20,766 nucleotides of DNA, from the NCBI GenBank assembly GCA_902492505.1, contig CABULU010000034.1, positions 1 to 20,766 of the forward strand, read 5' to 3'. Made by a program: the position numbers and the translations under genes. Positions 1 through 8,239 of the stretch are shown piece after piece. This DNA is from an uncultured Eubacteriales bacterium. GTDB taxonomy: Bacteria; Bacillota; Clostridia; Oscillospirales; QAKW01. The notes under the pieces are model-generated. The model was given only the letters and a program-made list of their open reading frames with translations. It was not told where the DNA came from and did no database searches. Within the stretch, counting starts at the first letter, position 1. Every line of letters begins with the position of its first letter.

Positions 1-1379
1 GCGTGTTTTACGGTTCCGACTACTTTGACAAGTGCTACGAATTTGCACTTCAGCTTATACGCCAGGGCGACGCTTACGTCTGCGACCTGTCGGCGGAGCA
101 GATGCGACAATACCGCGGCACTCTGACGCAGCCCGGCACGCCCAGCCCATACCGTGACAGAACGGTTGAGGAAAATCTTGAGCTTTTTGAAAAAATGAAA
201 AACGGTGAGTTTGAGGACGGTGCCTGCACGCTGCGCGCAAAAATCGACATGTCCAGTCCGAATATAAATATGCGCGACCCTGCAATTTACAGAATAAGCC
301 GCACTCATCACCACCGCCAGGGCGACAAATGGTGCATCTACCCGCTTTACGATTTTGCGCACCCGATACAGGACGCGCTGGAGGGCATAACCCACTCGCT
401 CTGCTCGCTGGAATTTGAAAATCACCGCCCGCTGTACGACTGGGTTATAGACAAGATAGGCTTTGAGCACAAGCCGCATCAGTACGAGTTTGCACGCCTC
501 AACGTCACTCACACCGTAATGAGCAAGCGCTATCTGAGAGAGCTTGTAGAGACGGGCGTTGTGGACGGCTGGGACGACCCGCGTATGCCGACTCTGTGCG
601 GACTGCGCCGCCGCGGCTACACACCGTCGTCCATTATCGAATTTGTTAAAAAAGCGGGAGTTTCAAAGGCGTACTCCATTGTCGATATCGGACTTCTTGA
701 GCACTGCGTGCGCGACGAGCTGAATTTCAGCGCACAGCGCAGAGTTGCCGTAATCGACCCGATAAAGGTTGTAATCGACAACTACCCTAAGGACAAAACG
801 GAATATTTTGAAGCAATCAACAACCCCAACGACGAAAATGCAGGCACACGCCGCCTCCCGTTCACCCGCACTCTGTATATAGAGCGCGCCGATTTCAAAA
901 CGGAGAAGGCTCCCAAGTTTTTCAGGCTGTATCCCGAAAACGAGGTGCGTCTGATGAACGCTTACATTATCAAATGCACGGGCTTTGAGACAGACGAAAA
1001 CGGAAATGTAACTCTGATTCATGCCGAAGCGGACCTTGAAACGGGCAGCAATATGCCCGCAGACGGGCGCAAGGTCAAGGGCACGATACACTGGGTGTCC
1101 GCAGACCACTGCATCGACGCGCAGATTGTAAAGTACGACAGGCTGTTTACCGAAGAAAACATGACTGCGCTGCCCGACGGCAAGAGCTACGGCGACTTTT
1201 TAAATCCCGATTCGGTTATTCGCTTTGACAGCGCAAAGCTGGAAAAAACGCTTGAAAACGCAACGCCCGACGACAAATTCCAGTTTGTCAGAAACGGATA
1301 TTTCTGCCGCGACAGCAAAAACACCGACAGGCTTGTGTTCAACTCGATTGTCGAGCTGCGCGACAGCAAGGGTAAATAA
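1..1379 (+). CDS. glnS: Glutaminyl-tRNA synthetase, 5' truncated by window edge
   Basis: Charges tRNA-Gln with glutamine in the cytoplasm (class Ic synthetase). The reading frame is open from the first bases, so the N-terminus lies outside the window; by recall of the E. coli enzyme roughly 90-100 residues are missing, including the HIGH motif. Seen here: the catalytic core with the run YRGTLTQPG near visible residue 40, the substrate-pocket stretch WCIYPLYDFAHPIQDALEGITHSLC (about residues 110-134), the class I KMSKS equivalent VMSKR, then GWDDPRMPTL and GLRRRGYTP, followed by the C-terminal anticodon-binding beta-barrels. The visible 458 residues end at a length fitting a full enzyme of about 550. 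Many Firmicutes use the GatCAB amidation route instead, so a GlnRS places this organism in the clostridial set that carries one. The product is certain; only the start is missing. Confidence 0.97.
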   Translation, partial: VFYGSDYFDKCYEFALQLIRQGDAYVCDLSAEQMRQYRGTLTQPGTPSPYRDRTVEENLELFEKMKNGEFEDGACTLRAKIDMSSPNINMRDPAIYRISRTHHHRQGDKWCIYPLYDFAHPIQDALEGITHSLCSLEFENHRPLYDWVIDKIGFEHKPHQYEFARLNVTHTVMSKRYLRELVETGVVDGWDDPRMPTLCGLRRRGYTPSSIIEFVKKAGVSKAYSIVDIGLLEHCVRDELNFSAQRRVAVIDPIKVVIDNYPKDKTEYFEAINNPNDENAGTRRLPFTRTLYIERADFKTEKAPKFFRLYPENEVRLMNAYIIKCTGFETDENGNVTLIHAEADLETGSNMPADGRKVKGTIHWVSADHCIDAQIVKYDRLFTEENMTALPDGKSYGDFLNPDSVIRFDSAKLEKTLENATPDDKFQFVRNGYFCRDSKNTDRLVFNSIVELRDSKGK

Positions 1380-1394
1380 ATGAAAATTATTTGC

Positions 1395-1417
1395 ACGGCG
1401 GCAGCCACTGCCGCCGT
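1395..1417 (+). terminator. Possible intrinsic terminator after glnS
   Basis: A perfect 10-bp GC-rich stem (ACGGCGGCAG / CTGCCGCCGT) with a 3-base loop lies 16 bases after the glnS stop. The following tract (ACATTTTGC) is only weakly T-rich, so termination may be partial. It could also be a leader hairpin for mntP. Confidence 0.45.
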
Positions 1418-1486
1418 ACATTTTGCAAAACATAAGTTTTATACATATGAATATTATTTAATGAGTTACACCGAAAGGGGATTGAG

Positions 1487-2071
1487 ATGGGCTTTTTAGA
1501 CTTGTTTTTCATCGGTGCGGGGCTTGCGATGGACGCTTTTGCGGTGGCTGTCTGCAAAGGGCTGTGCATGCGTAAAATAAACTACTCGCACGCTGTAATA
1601 ATCGCACTTTTTTTCGGAGGGTTTCAGGCGCTCATGCCGCTTGTCGGCTGGCTTATCGGAAAGCAGTTTGAGCAGTACATAACAAGCTTTGACCACTGGA
1701 TTGCGTTTATACTCCTGCTGATAATCGGCGGCAAGATGGCCTACGAGGCAATTTTCGGCAAGGAGGAGGCAGAGGCGTGCGATACCGACGCGCAGAACAG
1801 GCTGAATTACAAAGAGCTGTTTACAATGGCGGTTGCAACCAGCATCGACGCGCTGGCAGTCGGCGTTACGTTTGCTTTTCTCAACATTAACATATGGACG
1901 GCAATAAGCATTATAGGAGTAACGACGTTTGTAATGTCCTTTATAGGAGTTGTCATCGGCAACAAATTCGGCAGTATTTATAAGAAGAAAGCGGAAATTG
2001 CCGGCGGCGTTGTTTTAATACTGATAGGACTTAAAATTCTTCTTGAGCATCTGGGTGTAGTCTCTTTCTGA
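1487..2071 (+). CDS. mntP: Manganese efflux pump MntP
   Basis: Six-helix inner-membrane exporter of Mn2+ (MntP/YebN, formerly DUF204). The 194-residue protein has the usual length and the internal duplication of the family: GAGLAMDAFAVAVCKGL in the first half (about residues 8-24) and TSIDALAVGVTFAFL in the second (about 119-133), each holding the membrane-embedded aspartate of the family. A polar, acidic loop (about residues 85-105) separates the two halves. The start ATG at 1487 is preceded by a good ribosome binding site, AAAGGGG, six bases away. It stands between two hairpin terminators and is probably monocistronic or expressed by read-through from glnS. No yybP-ykoY manganese riboswitch, common before this family, could be recognised in the 107-base leader. 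Confidence 0.93.
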   Translation: MGFLDLFFIGAGLAMDAFAVAVCKGLCMRKINYSHAVIIALFFGGFQALMPLVGWLIGKQFEQYITSFDHWIAFILLLIIGGKMAYEAIFGKEEAEACDTDAQNRLNYKELFTMAVATSIDALAVGVTFAFLNINIWTAISIIGVTTFVMSFIGVVIGNKFGSIYKKKAEIAGGVVLILIGLKILLEHLGVVSF

Positions 2072-2086
2072 AATATAATATGTACA

Positions 2087-2123
2087 AAAATCGGCATGTT
2101 TTTTTGTAAAATATGCCGATTTT
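2087..2123 (+). terminator. Intrinsic terminator after mntP
   Basis: An 11-bp stem AAAATCGGCAT / ATGCCGATTTT encloses a 15-base loop that is rich in T, starts 15 bases after the mntP stop and runs into TTTATTATTT. Confidence 0.75.
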
Positions 2124-2203
2124 ATTATTTATTTTACAAAATTACAACTTTTTAGCTTGCAAATTTGTATTATAGTCAAACAGTAAAAAAGGAGGGCAAA
2201 CAC

Positions 2204-4006
2204 ATGAAACGCAAAATAACATCGGCTGTTTTAATACTATGTATGATTACAGGTCTTTGCGGCTGCGGCAAATCACCTGCCGACAGCCGGGGAGATACCG
2301 ACACGGACACAGGGTATATTATAGGCAATGAAGCCAAAGAGTCAGACACGCAAAACAAAAGCGAAACGAACGCCGAAACAGGCGCTGAAAACAGCGGCGC
2401 GGAAAAACCCGAGCAAGAGACAGGCGGCGATGAAGAAAACGGGCAGAATGCGAATGAATCGGAAGCCGCAGACGATAAGGACGGTTACGTCATCGACACA
2501 AAAAGCGGCACCGACTACTTCAATGAATACAGATACGACGTATCTAATGAAAACGGGTTTATTCCAGCTTGGGTGATGTCGGACGATACAGACCAAAGCC
2601 ATGAGGAATATGCCGAAATTGACGAGAACGTCTTTCGCTCAACGCTCGAGTATCCTTTATCCTCATTTGCCGCCGACGCCGACACCGCGTCATACGCAAA
2701 CGTCAGGCGGCTGCTAAATGCCTCTGACTTAAAAACTGCGGGCAAGGCGGCAAGAATAGAGGAAATGATAAATTATTTCAGCTACGATTACCCGGAACCG
2801 AAGGACGGCGAACCGTTTTCCGTAACCACCGAAATTTTCAAATGTCCGTGGAACAGCGAAACCGACATTCTGAAAATAGGGCTGAAAGCGGCAAATCCGC
2901 ATATCGAAAAGCCCGCGCCGTCAAACCTTGTATTCCTTATAGATGTATCCGGCTCGATGAGCACCTCGGATAAGCTGCCGCTCATCAAGCAGGCATTTTT
3001 AATCCTCACGGAGAACCTGAACGACGGCGACAAAATCTCAATCGTGACATATGCGTCTCAGACAAACGTGCTGCTGGACGGCGCAACAAGCAAGCAGGTG
3101 CGCCTGATGCAGACCGCAATCGGTAACCTAAAGGCAGGCGGCGGCACTAACGGCTCGGACGGGCTCACCATGGCATACAACGTGGCAAAAAAGAACTTTA
3201 TAGAGGGCGGAAACAACCGAATAATCGTTGCGACCGACGGCGACCTGAACGCGGGAATAACGGGCGAAAACGAGCTGCGAAATTTTATCTCGAAGAAAAG
3301 GCAAAGCGGGATATTTCTGTCAATCATGGGCTTTGGAAGCGGGAATGTGCAGGACAGTAAGCTCGAAATTCTCGCCGACTGCGGAAACGGAAATTACAGC
3401 TTTATCGACAGTATCGGTGAAGCGCGGCGCGTACTTATAGAGGAAAAGAACGCGACCCTGTTCACCGTCGCCAAGGACGTTAAATTTCAGACGGAGTTTA
3501 ATCCCGCAAAAATCAAGGGCTACCGTCTTATCGGATATGAAAACAGAGCGATTAAAAACGAGGACTTCGCAAACGACGCCCGCGACGGCGGCGAAGTCGG
3601 CGCGGGACATACGCTGACCGTGCTTTACGAAATCGCAACAACAGACTCCAAGCAGGAAATTCCGTCAAACGGACTTAAATATCAGTCCAAGCCAAACAGC
3701 AAAAGCGACGAATTTTTAACGCTGTCAGTACGCTTCAAACAGCCCAACGGTGAAAAAAGCGACCTGCTCACCTATCCTGTCGATAAGCGCTCGGTCACCG
3801 AAACCCCGTCGGAGGACAGCATATTTGCAGCAGCTGTCGCACAGTTCGGAATGCTGCTTAAAAATTCAGAGCATACGCAAAATACAAGCTACGGCGATAT
3901 AATCAATAGAATATCGGGGCTTGCCTGCATCAAAAACAACGAGTATAAGTCAGAATTTTTAACGCTTGTAAAAAAAGCGGAGCTGCTGAAAGCAAGCGGA
4001 CGTTAA
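2204..4006 (+). CDS. VWA-domain lipoprotein, YfbK family
   Basis: Predicted cell-surface lipoprotein of 600 residues. The ATG at 2204 is chosen because AAAAGGAGGG sits just upstream; a frame extension back to 2165 lacks a ribosome site. A positively charged start (MKRK), hydrophobic stretch and lipobox LCGC put the lipidated cysteine at residue 21. Residues about 25-110 are a low-complexity acidic/Asn/Gly linker, a likely wall-spanning spacer. A family N-terminal domain follows, including SFAADADTASYANVRR near residue 155. The von Willebrand A domain spans about 240-420 with an intact metal-ion site: D247-V-S249-G-S251, the TNGSDG threonine loop and ATDGD. The remainder matches the YfbK-type C-terminal domain. 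The family is known from E. coli YfbK but has no settled function; metal-dependent protein binding outside the membrane is an inference. No partner gene is adjacent. Confidence 0.88.
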   Translation: MKRKITSAVLILCMITGLCGCGKSPADSRGDTDTDTGYIIGNEAKESDTQNKSETNAETGAENSGAEKPEQETGGDEENGQNANESEAADDKDGYVIDTKSGTDYFNEYRYDVSNENGFIPAWVMSDDTDQSHEEYAEIDENVFRSTLEYPLSSFAADADTASYANVRRLLNASDLKTAGKAARIEEMINYFSYDYPEPKDGEPFSVTTEIFKCPWNSETDILKIGLKAANPHIEKPAPSNLVFLIDVSGSMSTSDKLPLIKQAFLILTENLNDGDKISIVTYASQTNVLLDGATSKQVRLMQTAIGNLKAGGGTNGSDGLTMAYNVAKKNFIEGGNNRIIVATDGDLNAGITGENELRNFISKKRQSGIFLSIMGFGSGNVQDSKLEILADCGNGNYSFIDSIGEARRVLIEEKNATLFTVAKDVKFQTEFNPAKIKGYRLIGYENRAIKNEDFANDARDGGEVGAGHTLTVLYEIATTDSKQEIPSNGLKYQSKPNSKSDEFLTLSVRFKQPNGEKSDLLTYPVDKRSVTETPSEDSIFAAAVAQFGMLLKNSEHTQNTSYGDIINRISGLACIKNNEYKSEFLTLVKKAELLKASGR

Positions 4007-4008
4007 AT

Positions 4009-4049
4009 AAAAAATAAATACCGCCCCTCTGGGGCGGTATTTATTTTTT
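4009..4049. terminator. Bidirectional terminator between convergent genes
   Basis: Perfect 19-bp stem with a TCT loop: A-rich arm 4009-4020, CCGCCCC at 4021, GGGGCGG at 4031, T-rich arm 4038-4049. It begins two bases after the VWA gene stop and ends one base before the stop of the opposing coat gene, so it can serve both strands. Confidence 0.93.
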
Positions 4050-4050
4050 A

Positions 4051-4506
4051 TCAACTGTACATATTATTATTTGACATGAAAGTGTAAAGCTGCTGACCGT
4101 GCTGCTGTTCCTCAGCCTGAATATGATTAAGCATCTTTCTTGCCTGCGGATTTGTGAACTCGAAAACACAAGTGTCATAAAGCGACGAGACATGTTTTTC
4201 GGTAGCAAGCATATCCTTGCACATAAACGCATCGTTTTGGCGCCCTTCTTCATCCGAGTATGAGCAGCAGCCGCAGGAGCAGTCGTTTGAGTTGGAAATG
4301 GTTGACGGTGCAGACTCCACTTTACCGTCCATCATACCCACAATCGTCTTATGGTGCTCACGCTCCACCTTTGCCATAGAATTAAAAAGCGTCTGAAGCT
4401 CACTGCTGCATGCACTTGCCGCGTATTTATCATATTTTGTGATACACAGTTTTTCCTGGTCGCGCAGGTCTTTTAACAGTTCTTTTTCTTTTGTCGAAAG
4501 TTCCAT
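4051..4506 (-). CDS. CotF-family spore coat protein (ferritin-like fold)
   Basis: A 151-residue protein resembling the CotF spore coat family. It consists of paired helices: an N-terminal hairpin (KDLRDQEKLCITKYDKYA ... AKVEREHHKTIVG, about 10-58) and a C-terminal hairpin (CKDMLATEKHVSSLYDTCVFEF ... LNHIQAEEQQHGQQLYTFM, about 95-145). The paired E/H positions (EREHH, EEQQHG) recall ferritin-like metal sites, though CotF proteins are not proven metalloenzymes. Between the hairpins is an unusual cysteine cluster, CSCGCC (about residues 76-81). The ATG has AAGGAG eight bases upstream (4515-4520). Upstream on this strand, GAATAA and CAATAAT are spaced roughly as in sporulation sigma-E/G promoters, but this is weak. 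Implies a spore-former or a descendant of one. Confidence 0.82.
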   Translation of the reverse strand: MELSTKEKELLKDLRDQEKLCITKYDKYAASACSSELQTLFNSMAKVEREHHKTIVGMMDGKVESAPSTISNSNDCSCGCCSYSDEEGRQNDAFMCKDMLATEKHVSSLYDTCVFEFTNPQARKMLNHIQAEEQQHGQQLYTFMSNNNMYS

Positions 4507-4725
4507 TTTTTATTCTCCTTTTTTGGATTTGAATATATTATTGACATCTCACGGAATTTTATTCAAAACTATATTTGGTGATTGATTTATTTAAAATACA
4601 CAATAAATTGTATTTTTTAGTCTGTTTTTTTTATACGTTAAAATAAAGAAATTTTTAAAAATTGCACAAATCCGTAGCTTTTTATGATACAATATCCGTG
4701 ATATATAAAATCGGGAGAAATGCAA

Positions 4726-6969
4726 ATGACAGATAAAAAACAATGGGACGGCTTTAACGGCACGGTTTGGAAAAAAGAGATTGACGTTCGTCAGTTTATT
4801 CAGGATAATTTCACACCGTACGACGGTGACGAAAGCTTTTTGTGCGGTCCGACCACGGCGACAAAACGGCTGTGGGAGAAATTACAGGCACTGCAAAAGG
4901 AGGAGCGCGCCAAAGGCGGCGTTTTGGACATGGACACCGATATTGTATCGACCATGACCTCACACGGCGCGGGATATTTGTCCAAAAGCGACGAGCAGAT
5001 TGTCGGACTTCAGACGGACAAGCCGCTGAAGCGCGCGTTTATGCCGTTCGGCGGAATAAAAATGGCGGCGCAGGCATGCCGAAGCTACGGCTATGAGCCG
5101 AGCTCCGTTTTGGAGAAAATATTCACCGAATATCACACCACGCACAACCAGGCGGTTTTTGACGCATATACGCCTGAAATGAAGCTTGCACGCCACAACA
5201 AAATAATAACCGGTCTGCCCGATACCTACGGCAGGGGTCGCATTGTCGGCGATTACCGCCGCGTGGCGCTTTACGGCATAGACTTTTTAATCGAGCAGAA
5301 AAGAAATGACCTTACACGGCTGGAAAAGGGAGATTTGGGCGACGATACAATTCAGCTTCGCCAGGAAGTCACACAGCAAATCCGCGCGCTGTTTGAAATG
5401 AAAAAAATGGCGCAGATTTACGGCTTTGACATTTCAGAGCCCGCACAAAACGCAAAGGAGGCGGTGCAGTGGCTGTATTTCGGCTATCTTGCCGCGATAA
5501 AGACGCAAAACGGCGCCGCAATGAGCGTCGGGCGGGTTTCTGCATTTATAGATATTTACATCTGCCGCGATTTGGAGCGCGGGATTTTAAACGAAACCGA
5601 GGCGCAGGAGCTTATCGACCACTTTGTACTCAAATGCCGAATGGTAAAGTTTGCGCGAATTCACAGCTACAACGAGCTGTTTTCCGGCGACCCCGTATGG
5701 GCTACTCTGTCCGTGGCGGGTATCAGCAGCGACGGTCAGCACATGGTCACAAAAACGGACTTCAGATTTTTACACACTCTTGAAAATATGGGACCGTCGC
5801 CCGAACCAAATCTGACCGTACTGTACACCCGCCATCTGCCACACGCATTTAAAAAATACGCGGCAAAAATTTCAATTAATACAAGCTCAATACAGTATGA
5901 AAACGACAGCGTAATGCGCCCTGTCTGGGGCGACGATTATTCAATCTGCTGCTGCGTATCCGCAACAAGAACAGGAAAGGAAATGCAGTTTTTCGGCGCG
6001 CGGGCAAATCTTGCAAAATGCCTGCTTTACGCCATAAACGGCGGCGTGGACGAAAAGACAAAGGAGCAGGTTGCGCCGCGTTATGAGCGGGTCAAGGGCG
6101 ATATTTTAGATTACGACGATGTGCTGAATAAGTTCAACCAAATGACCGACTGGCTGGCAGGGCTTTACGTCAATACGCTCAACGTCATTCATCACATGCA
6201 CGACAGATATTATTATGAGGCGGCGCAAATGGCGCTGCTGGATACCGACCTTCAGCGCACCTTTGCAACCGGTATTGCCGGATTTTCGCATGTCGTAGAC
6301 TCGCTGTCCGCAATAAAATACGCCAAAGTTCGCGTTATACGCGACGAAGACGGCATTGTAACCGACTATATAACCGAGGGTGATTTCCCGCGCTACGGCA
6401 ACGACGACGACCGCGCGGACGATATCGCACGCATGATTTTAAAGTCATTTATCGGCAAGATAAGCCGCCACGCCACTTACAGAAATTCTCAGCCCACCAC
6501 ATCAATACTGACAATAACCTCAAATGTCGTATACGGAAAGGCAACCGGCAATCTGCCGGACGGCAGGCGCGCGGGCGAGCCGCTCTCACCGGGCGCCAAC
6601 CCGTCTTACGGTGCGGAGAAAAACGGACTTGCGGCATCGCTCTGCTCAGTGGCAAAGCTTAAATACAGCTATGCGCTGGACGGTATTTCAAACACACAGA
6701 CCATTGCACCGCGCGCACTGGGCAACACCGATGAAGAACGGCAGGAAAACCTTATCTTACTGCTGGACGCATATTTCAAGCGCGGCGCGCATCACTTAAA
6801 TGTCAATGTTTTCGGAATAGACAAGCTGCGCGACGCAATGGAGCATCCCGAAAAAGAGGAATACGCCAACTTCACAATACGCGTATCGGGCTATGCCGTC
6901 AAGTTTATTGACTTGACACGCGAACAGCAGCTTGACGTCATCGCGCGTTCGGCGCACGAGTTCATCTGA
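4726..6969 (+). CDS. pflB: Formate C-acetyltransferase (pyruvate formate-lyase)
   Basis: Converts pyruvate and CoA to acetyl-CoA and formate by glycyl-radical chemistry; the key anaerobic branch of mixed-acid fermentation. Length 747 compares with about 760 for E. coli PflB. The active-site cysteine pair lies in SICCCVSATRTGKEMQFFGARANLAK; here a third cysteine precedes the usual pair (family usually ACCVS). The radical glycine is G722 in RVSGYAVKF near the C-terminus. Two ATGs are in frame; the second, at 4726, is preferred because GGGAG (4713-4717) is eight bases before it but only two bases before the first, at 4720. The activase gene follows after five bases. The upstream 219-base intergenic stretch is very AT-rich; TTGCAC (4662) and TATGAT (4683) are a weak, short-spaced promoter candidate, and I found no clear Rex-type palindrome. 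Confidence 0.96.
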   Translation: MTDKKQWDGFNGTVWKKEIDVRQFIQDNFTPYDGDESFLCGPTTATKRLWEKLQALQKEERAKGGVLDMDTDIVSTMTSHGAGYLSKSDEQIVGLQTDKPLKRAFMPFGGIKMAAQACRSYGYEPSSVLEKIFTEYHTTHNQAVFDAYTPEMKLARHNKIITGLPDTYGRGRIVGDYRRVALYGIDFLIEQKRNDLTRLEKGDLGDDTIQLRQEVTQQIRALFEMKKMAQIYGFDISEPAQNAKEAVQWLYFGYLAAIKTQNGAAMSVGRVSAFIDIYICRDLERGILNETEAQELIDHFVLKCRMVKFARIHSYNELFSGDPVWATLSVAGISSDGQHMVTKTDFRFLHTLENMGPSPEPNLTVLYTRHLPHAFKKYAAKISINTSSIQYENDSVMRPVWGDDYSICCCVSATRTGKEMQFFGARANLAKCLLYAINGGVDEKTKEQVAPRYERVKGDILDYDDVLNKFNQMTDWLAGLYVNTLNVIHHMHDRYYYEAAQMALLDTDLQRTFATGIAGFSHVVDSLSAIKYAKVRVIRDEDGIVTDYITEGDFPRYGNDDDRADDIARMILKSFIGKISRHATYRNSQPTTSILTITSNVVYGKATGNLPDGRRAGEPLSPGANPSYGAEKNGLAASLCSVAKLKYSYALDGISNTQTIAPRALGNTDEERQENLILLLDAYFKRGAHHLNVNVFGIDKLRDAMEHPEKEEYANFTIRVSGYAVKFIDLTREQQLDVIARSAHEFI

Positions 6970-6974
6970 GCGCC

Positions 6975-7697
6975 ATGGACGGAATCATTCATTCAACCGA
7001 GAGCTTGGGCGCGGCAGACGGTCCCGGGATACGGTTTGTGGTTTTTATGCAGGGCTGCAACATGCGCTGTAAATTCTGCCACAATCCCGACAGCTGGAAG
7101 CTTTGCGGAGAGCGAATAAGTGCAAAGGAGCTTTTAAAGCGCGCCGTGCGGTACAGTGACTTTTGGGGCAAAAACGGCGGTATCACGCTAAGCGGCGGAG
7201 AACCGATGCTTCAGCCGGAGTTTGCCGCGCAATTTTTCAGACTGGCAAAGGACAGGGGCATACACACAGCGCTTGACACATCAGCACAGCCGTTTAATCT
7301 TAAAGACACAAGGTTTGCCGTGCTTTTGGAGCTGTGCGACCTTGTGCTGCTCGACATAAAACACATCGACAGTGAAAAGCACAGGGAGCTTACCGGTTTT
7401 GACAACAAAAATATTTTAGAGTGCGCAAGATATCTTGACCGAAAAAAAATACCGGTGTGGATACGTCATGTCGTAATCCCGGGTTTCGAAAGCGACAGCG
7501 ACCTTTTAAGGCTCGGAGAATTTATACGGTCTCTTTCAAACGTACAGAAGACCGAGCTTCTGCCGTACCATACTCTCGGCGCTCACAAGTGGGAGGCGCT
7601 CGGAATGAGCTATCCTTTCAAATCACTGCCCCCCGCAGGCAGACAGGATGTGGAACGCGCGGCGTCTCTCATAAATTCAGAGACATACTTTTCTTAA
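6975..7697 (+). CDS. pflA: Pyruvate formate-lyase activating enzyme
   Basis: Radical-SAM enzyme that abstracts hydrogen from the PflB glycine to make the active radical. The 240 residues are close to the family length (E. coli 246). The [4Fe-4S] motif CNMRCKFCHNP is at about residues 29-39, preceded by GPGIRFVVFMQG, and the SAM-binding GGEPMLQPEF follows at about 74-83. GITLSGGEP and the later DIKH and LPYH motifs are typical. The ATG lies five bases after the pflB stop without a clear ribosome site of its own, so translation is probably coupled to pflB. No convincing terminator was seen in the AT-rich gap before the next promoter. Confidence 0.96.
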   Translation: MDGIIHSTESLGAADGPGIRFVVFMQGCNMRCKFCHNPDSWKLCGERISAKELLKRAVRYSDFWGKNGGITLSGGEPMLQPEFAAQFFRLAKDRGIHTALDTSAQPFNLKDTRFAVLLELCDLVLLDIKHIDSEKHRELTGFDNKNILECARYLDRKKIPVWIRHVVIPGFESDSDLLRLGEFIRSLSNVQKTELLPYHTLGAHKWEALGMSYPFKSLPPAGRQDVERAASLINSETYFS

Positions 7698-7738
7698 TTT
7701 TATTCACTATTATTTAATAATTATTTAAAATTTGATTC

Positions 7739-7767
7739 TTGACAATACCAGGTTCGAGTGGTATTAT
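7739..7767 (+). promoter_or_regulatory. Sigma-A promoter of perR-rubrerythrin operon
   Basis: Consensus -35 TTGACA (7739-7744), 17-base spacer, -10 TATTAT (7762-7767). The predicted transcript start near 7774 argues for translation from ATG 7796 rather than ATG 7778, which would be almost leaderless. Confidence 0.85.
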
Positions 7768-7795
7768 ATAACAAAAAATGAGGTATAACGATACA

Positions 7796-8239
7796 ATGAA
7801 TTTGCAAACTATAAATGATGTGCTCCACAAACACGGTATGAGAGTAACTCCACAGCGTATTTGGATATACAATTACCTTGTTGAAAACAAAACTCATCCC
7901 GACGCGGAATCGTTATACTGCATGCTGCTTAATGACGGTTGCAACGCGACACGGGCTACGGTTTACAATGTTTTGCAAAGGTTTTTAAAATGCGGACTTA
8001 TATCGGAGGTCAAGACAGATGTTGCTCGCACAAGATATGACGCGCGGGTTGAAACACACGGGCACTTCATGTGCAACCGCTGCCACGCGATAACGGATTT
8101 TGACATTGACAATCTATCCGTGAGCGGACTGGACGGCTTTGAAACGCAGCAGAAAGAGATATACTTCAGCGGCGTTTGTGATAAATGCAAAAATAATTCA
8201 AAACAAGGAGAACAAGACAATGAAAAAATTTGTATGTAA
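7796..8239 (+). CDS. perR: PerR-like Fur-family repressor
   Basis: Fur-family metalloregulator of 147 residues, probably a peroxide sensor. The N-terminal winged helix carries GMRVTPQRIWIYNYL and ATRATVYNVLQRF (recognition helix region, about residues 55-67). The structural zinc site is complete: CNRC and CDKC. Candidate regulatory-metal ligands are the histidine of KTHPDAESLY, the aspartate of RYDARVETHGHF with its two histidines, and the aspartate of ITDFDID, which follows the PerR His/Asp pattern. ATG 7796 is preferred to the in-frame ATG 7778: TGAGGT lies upstream and the promoter places the transcript start just before 7778. The gene overlaps the rubrerythrin start by 20 bases, so both come from one mRNA, and control of a peroxide-detoxifying partner supports the PerR assignment over Fur or Zur. 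No clear PerR box was found by eye. Confidence 0.87.
   Translation: MNLQTINDVLHKHGMRVTPQRIWIYNYLVENKTHPDAESLYCMLLNDGCNATRATVYNVLQRFLKCGLISEVKTDVARTRYDARVETHGHFMCNRCHAITDFDIDNLSVSGLDGFETQQKEIYFSGVCDKCKNNSKQGEQDNEKICM

Noticed and set aside
1380..1486. Possible yybP-ykoY manganese riboswitch before mntP
   Set aside because: The leader has one short hairpin and an AT-rich tail; the conserved GC-rich internal loops of that riboswitch could not be recognised.
4546..4719. Rex or FNR-type site before pflB
   Set aside because: The region is very AT-rich with chance partial matches only; no clear TTGTTAA-like palindrome.
7698..7795. PerR box at the perR-rubrerythrin promoter
   Set aside because: AT-rich near-palindromes exist, but none fits TTATAAT-N-ATTATAA well enough; autoregulation is likely but the site is not claimed.
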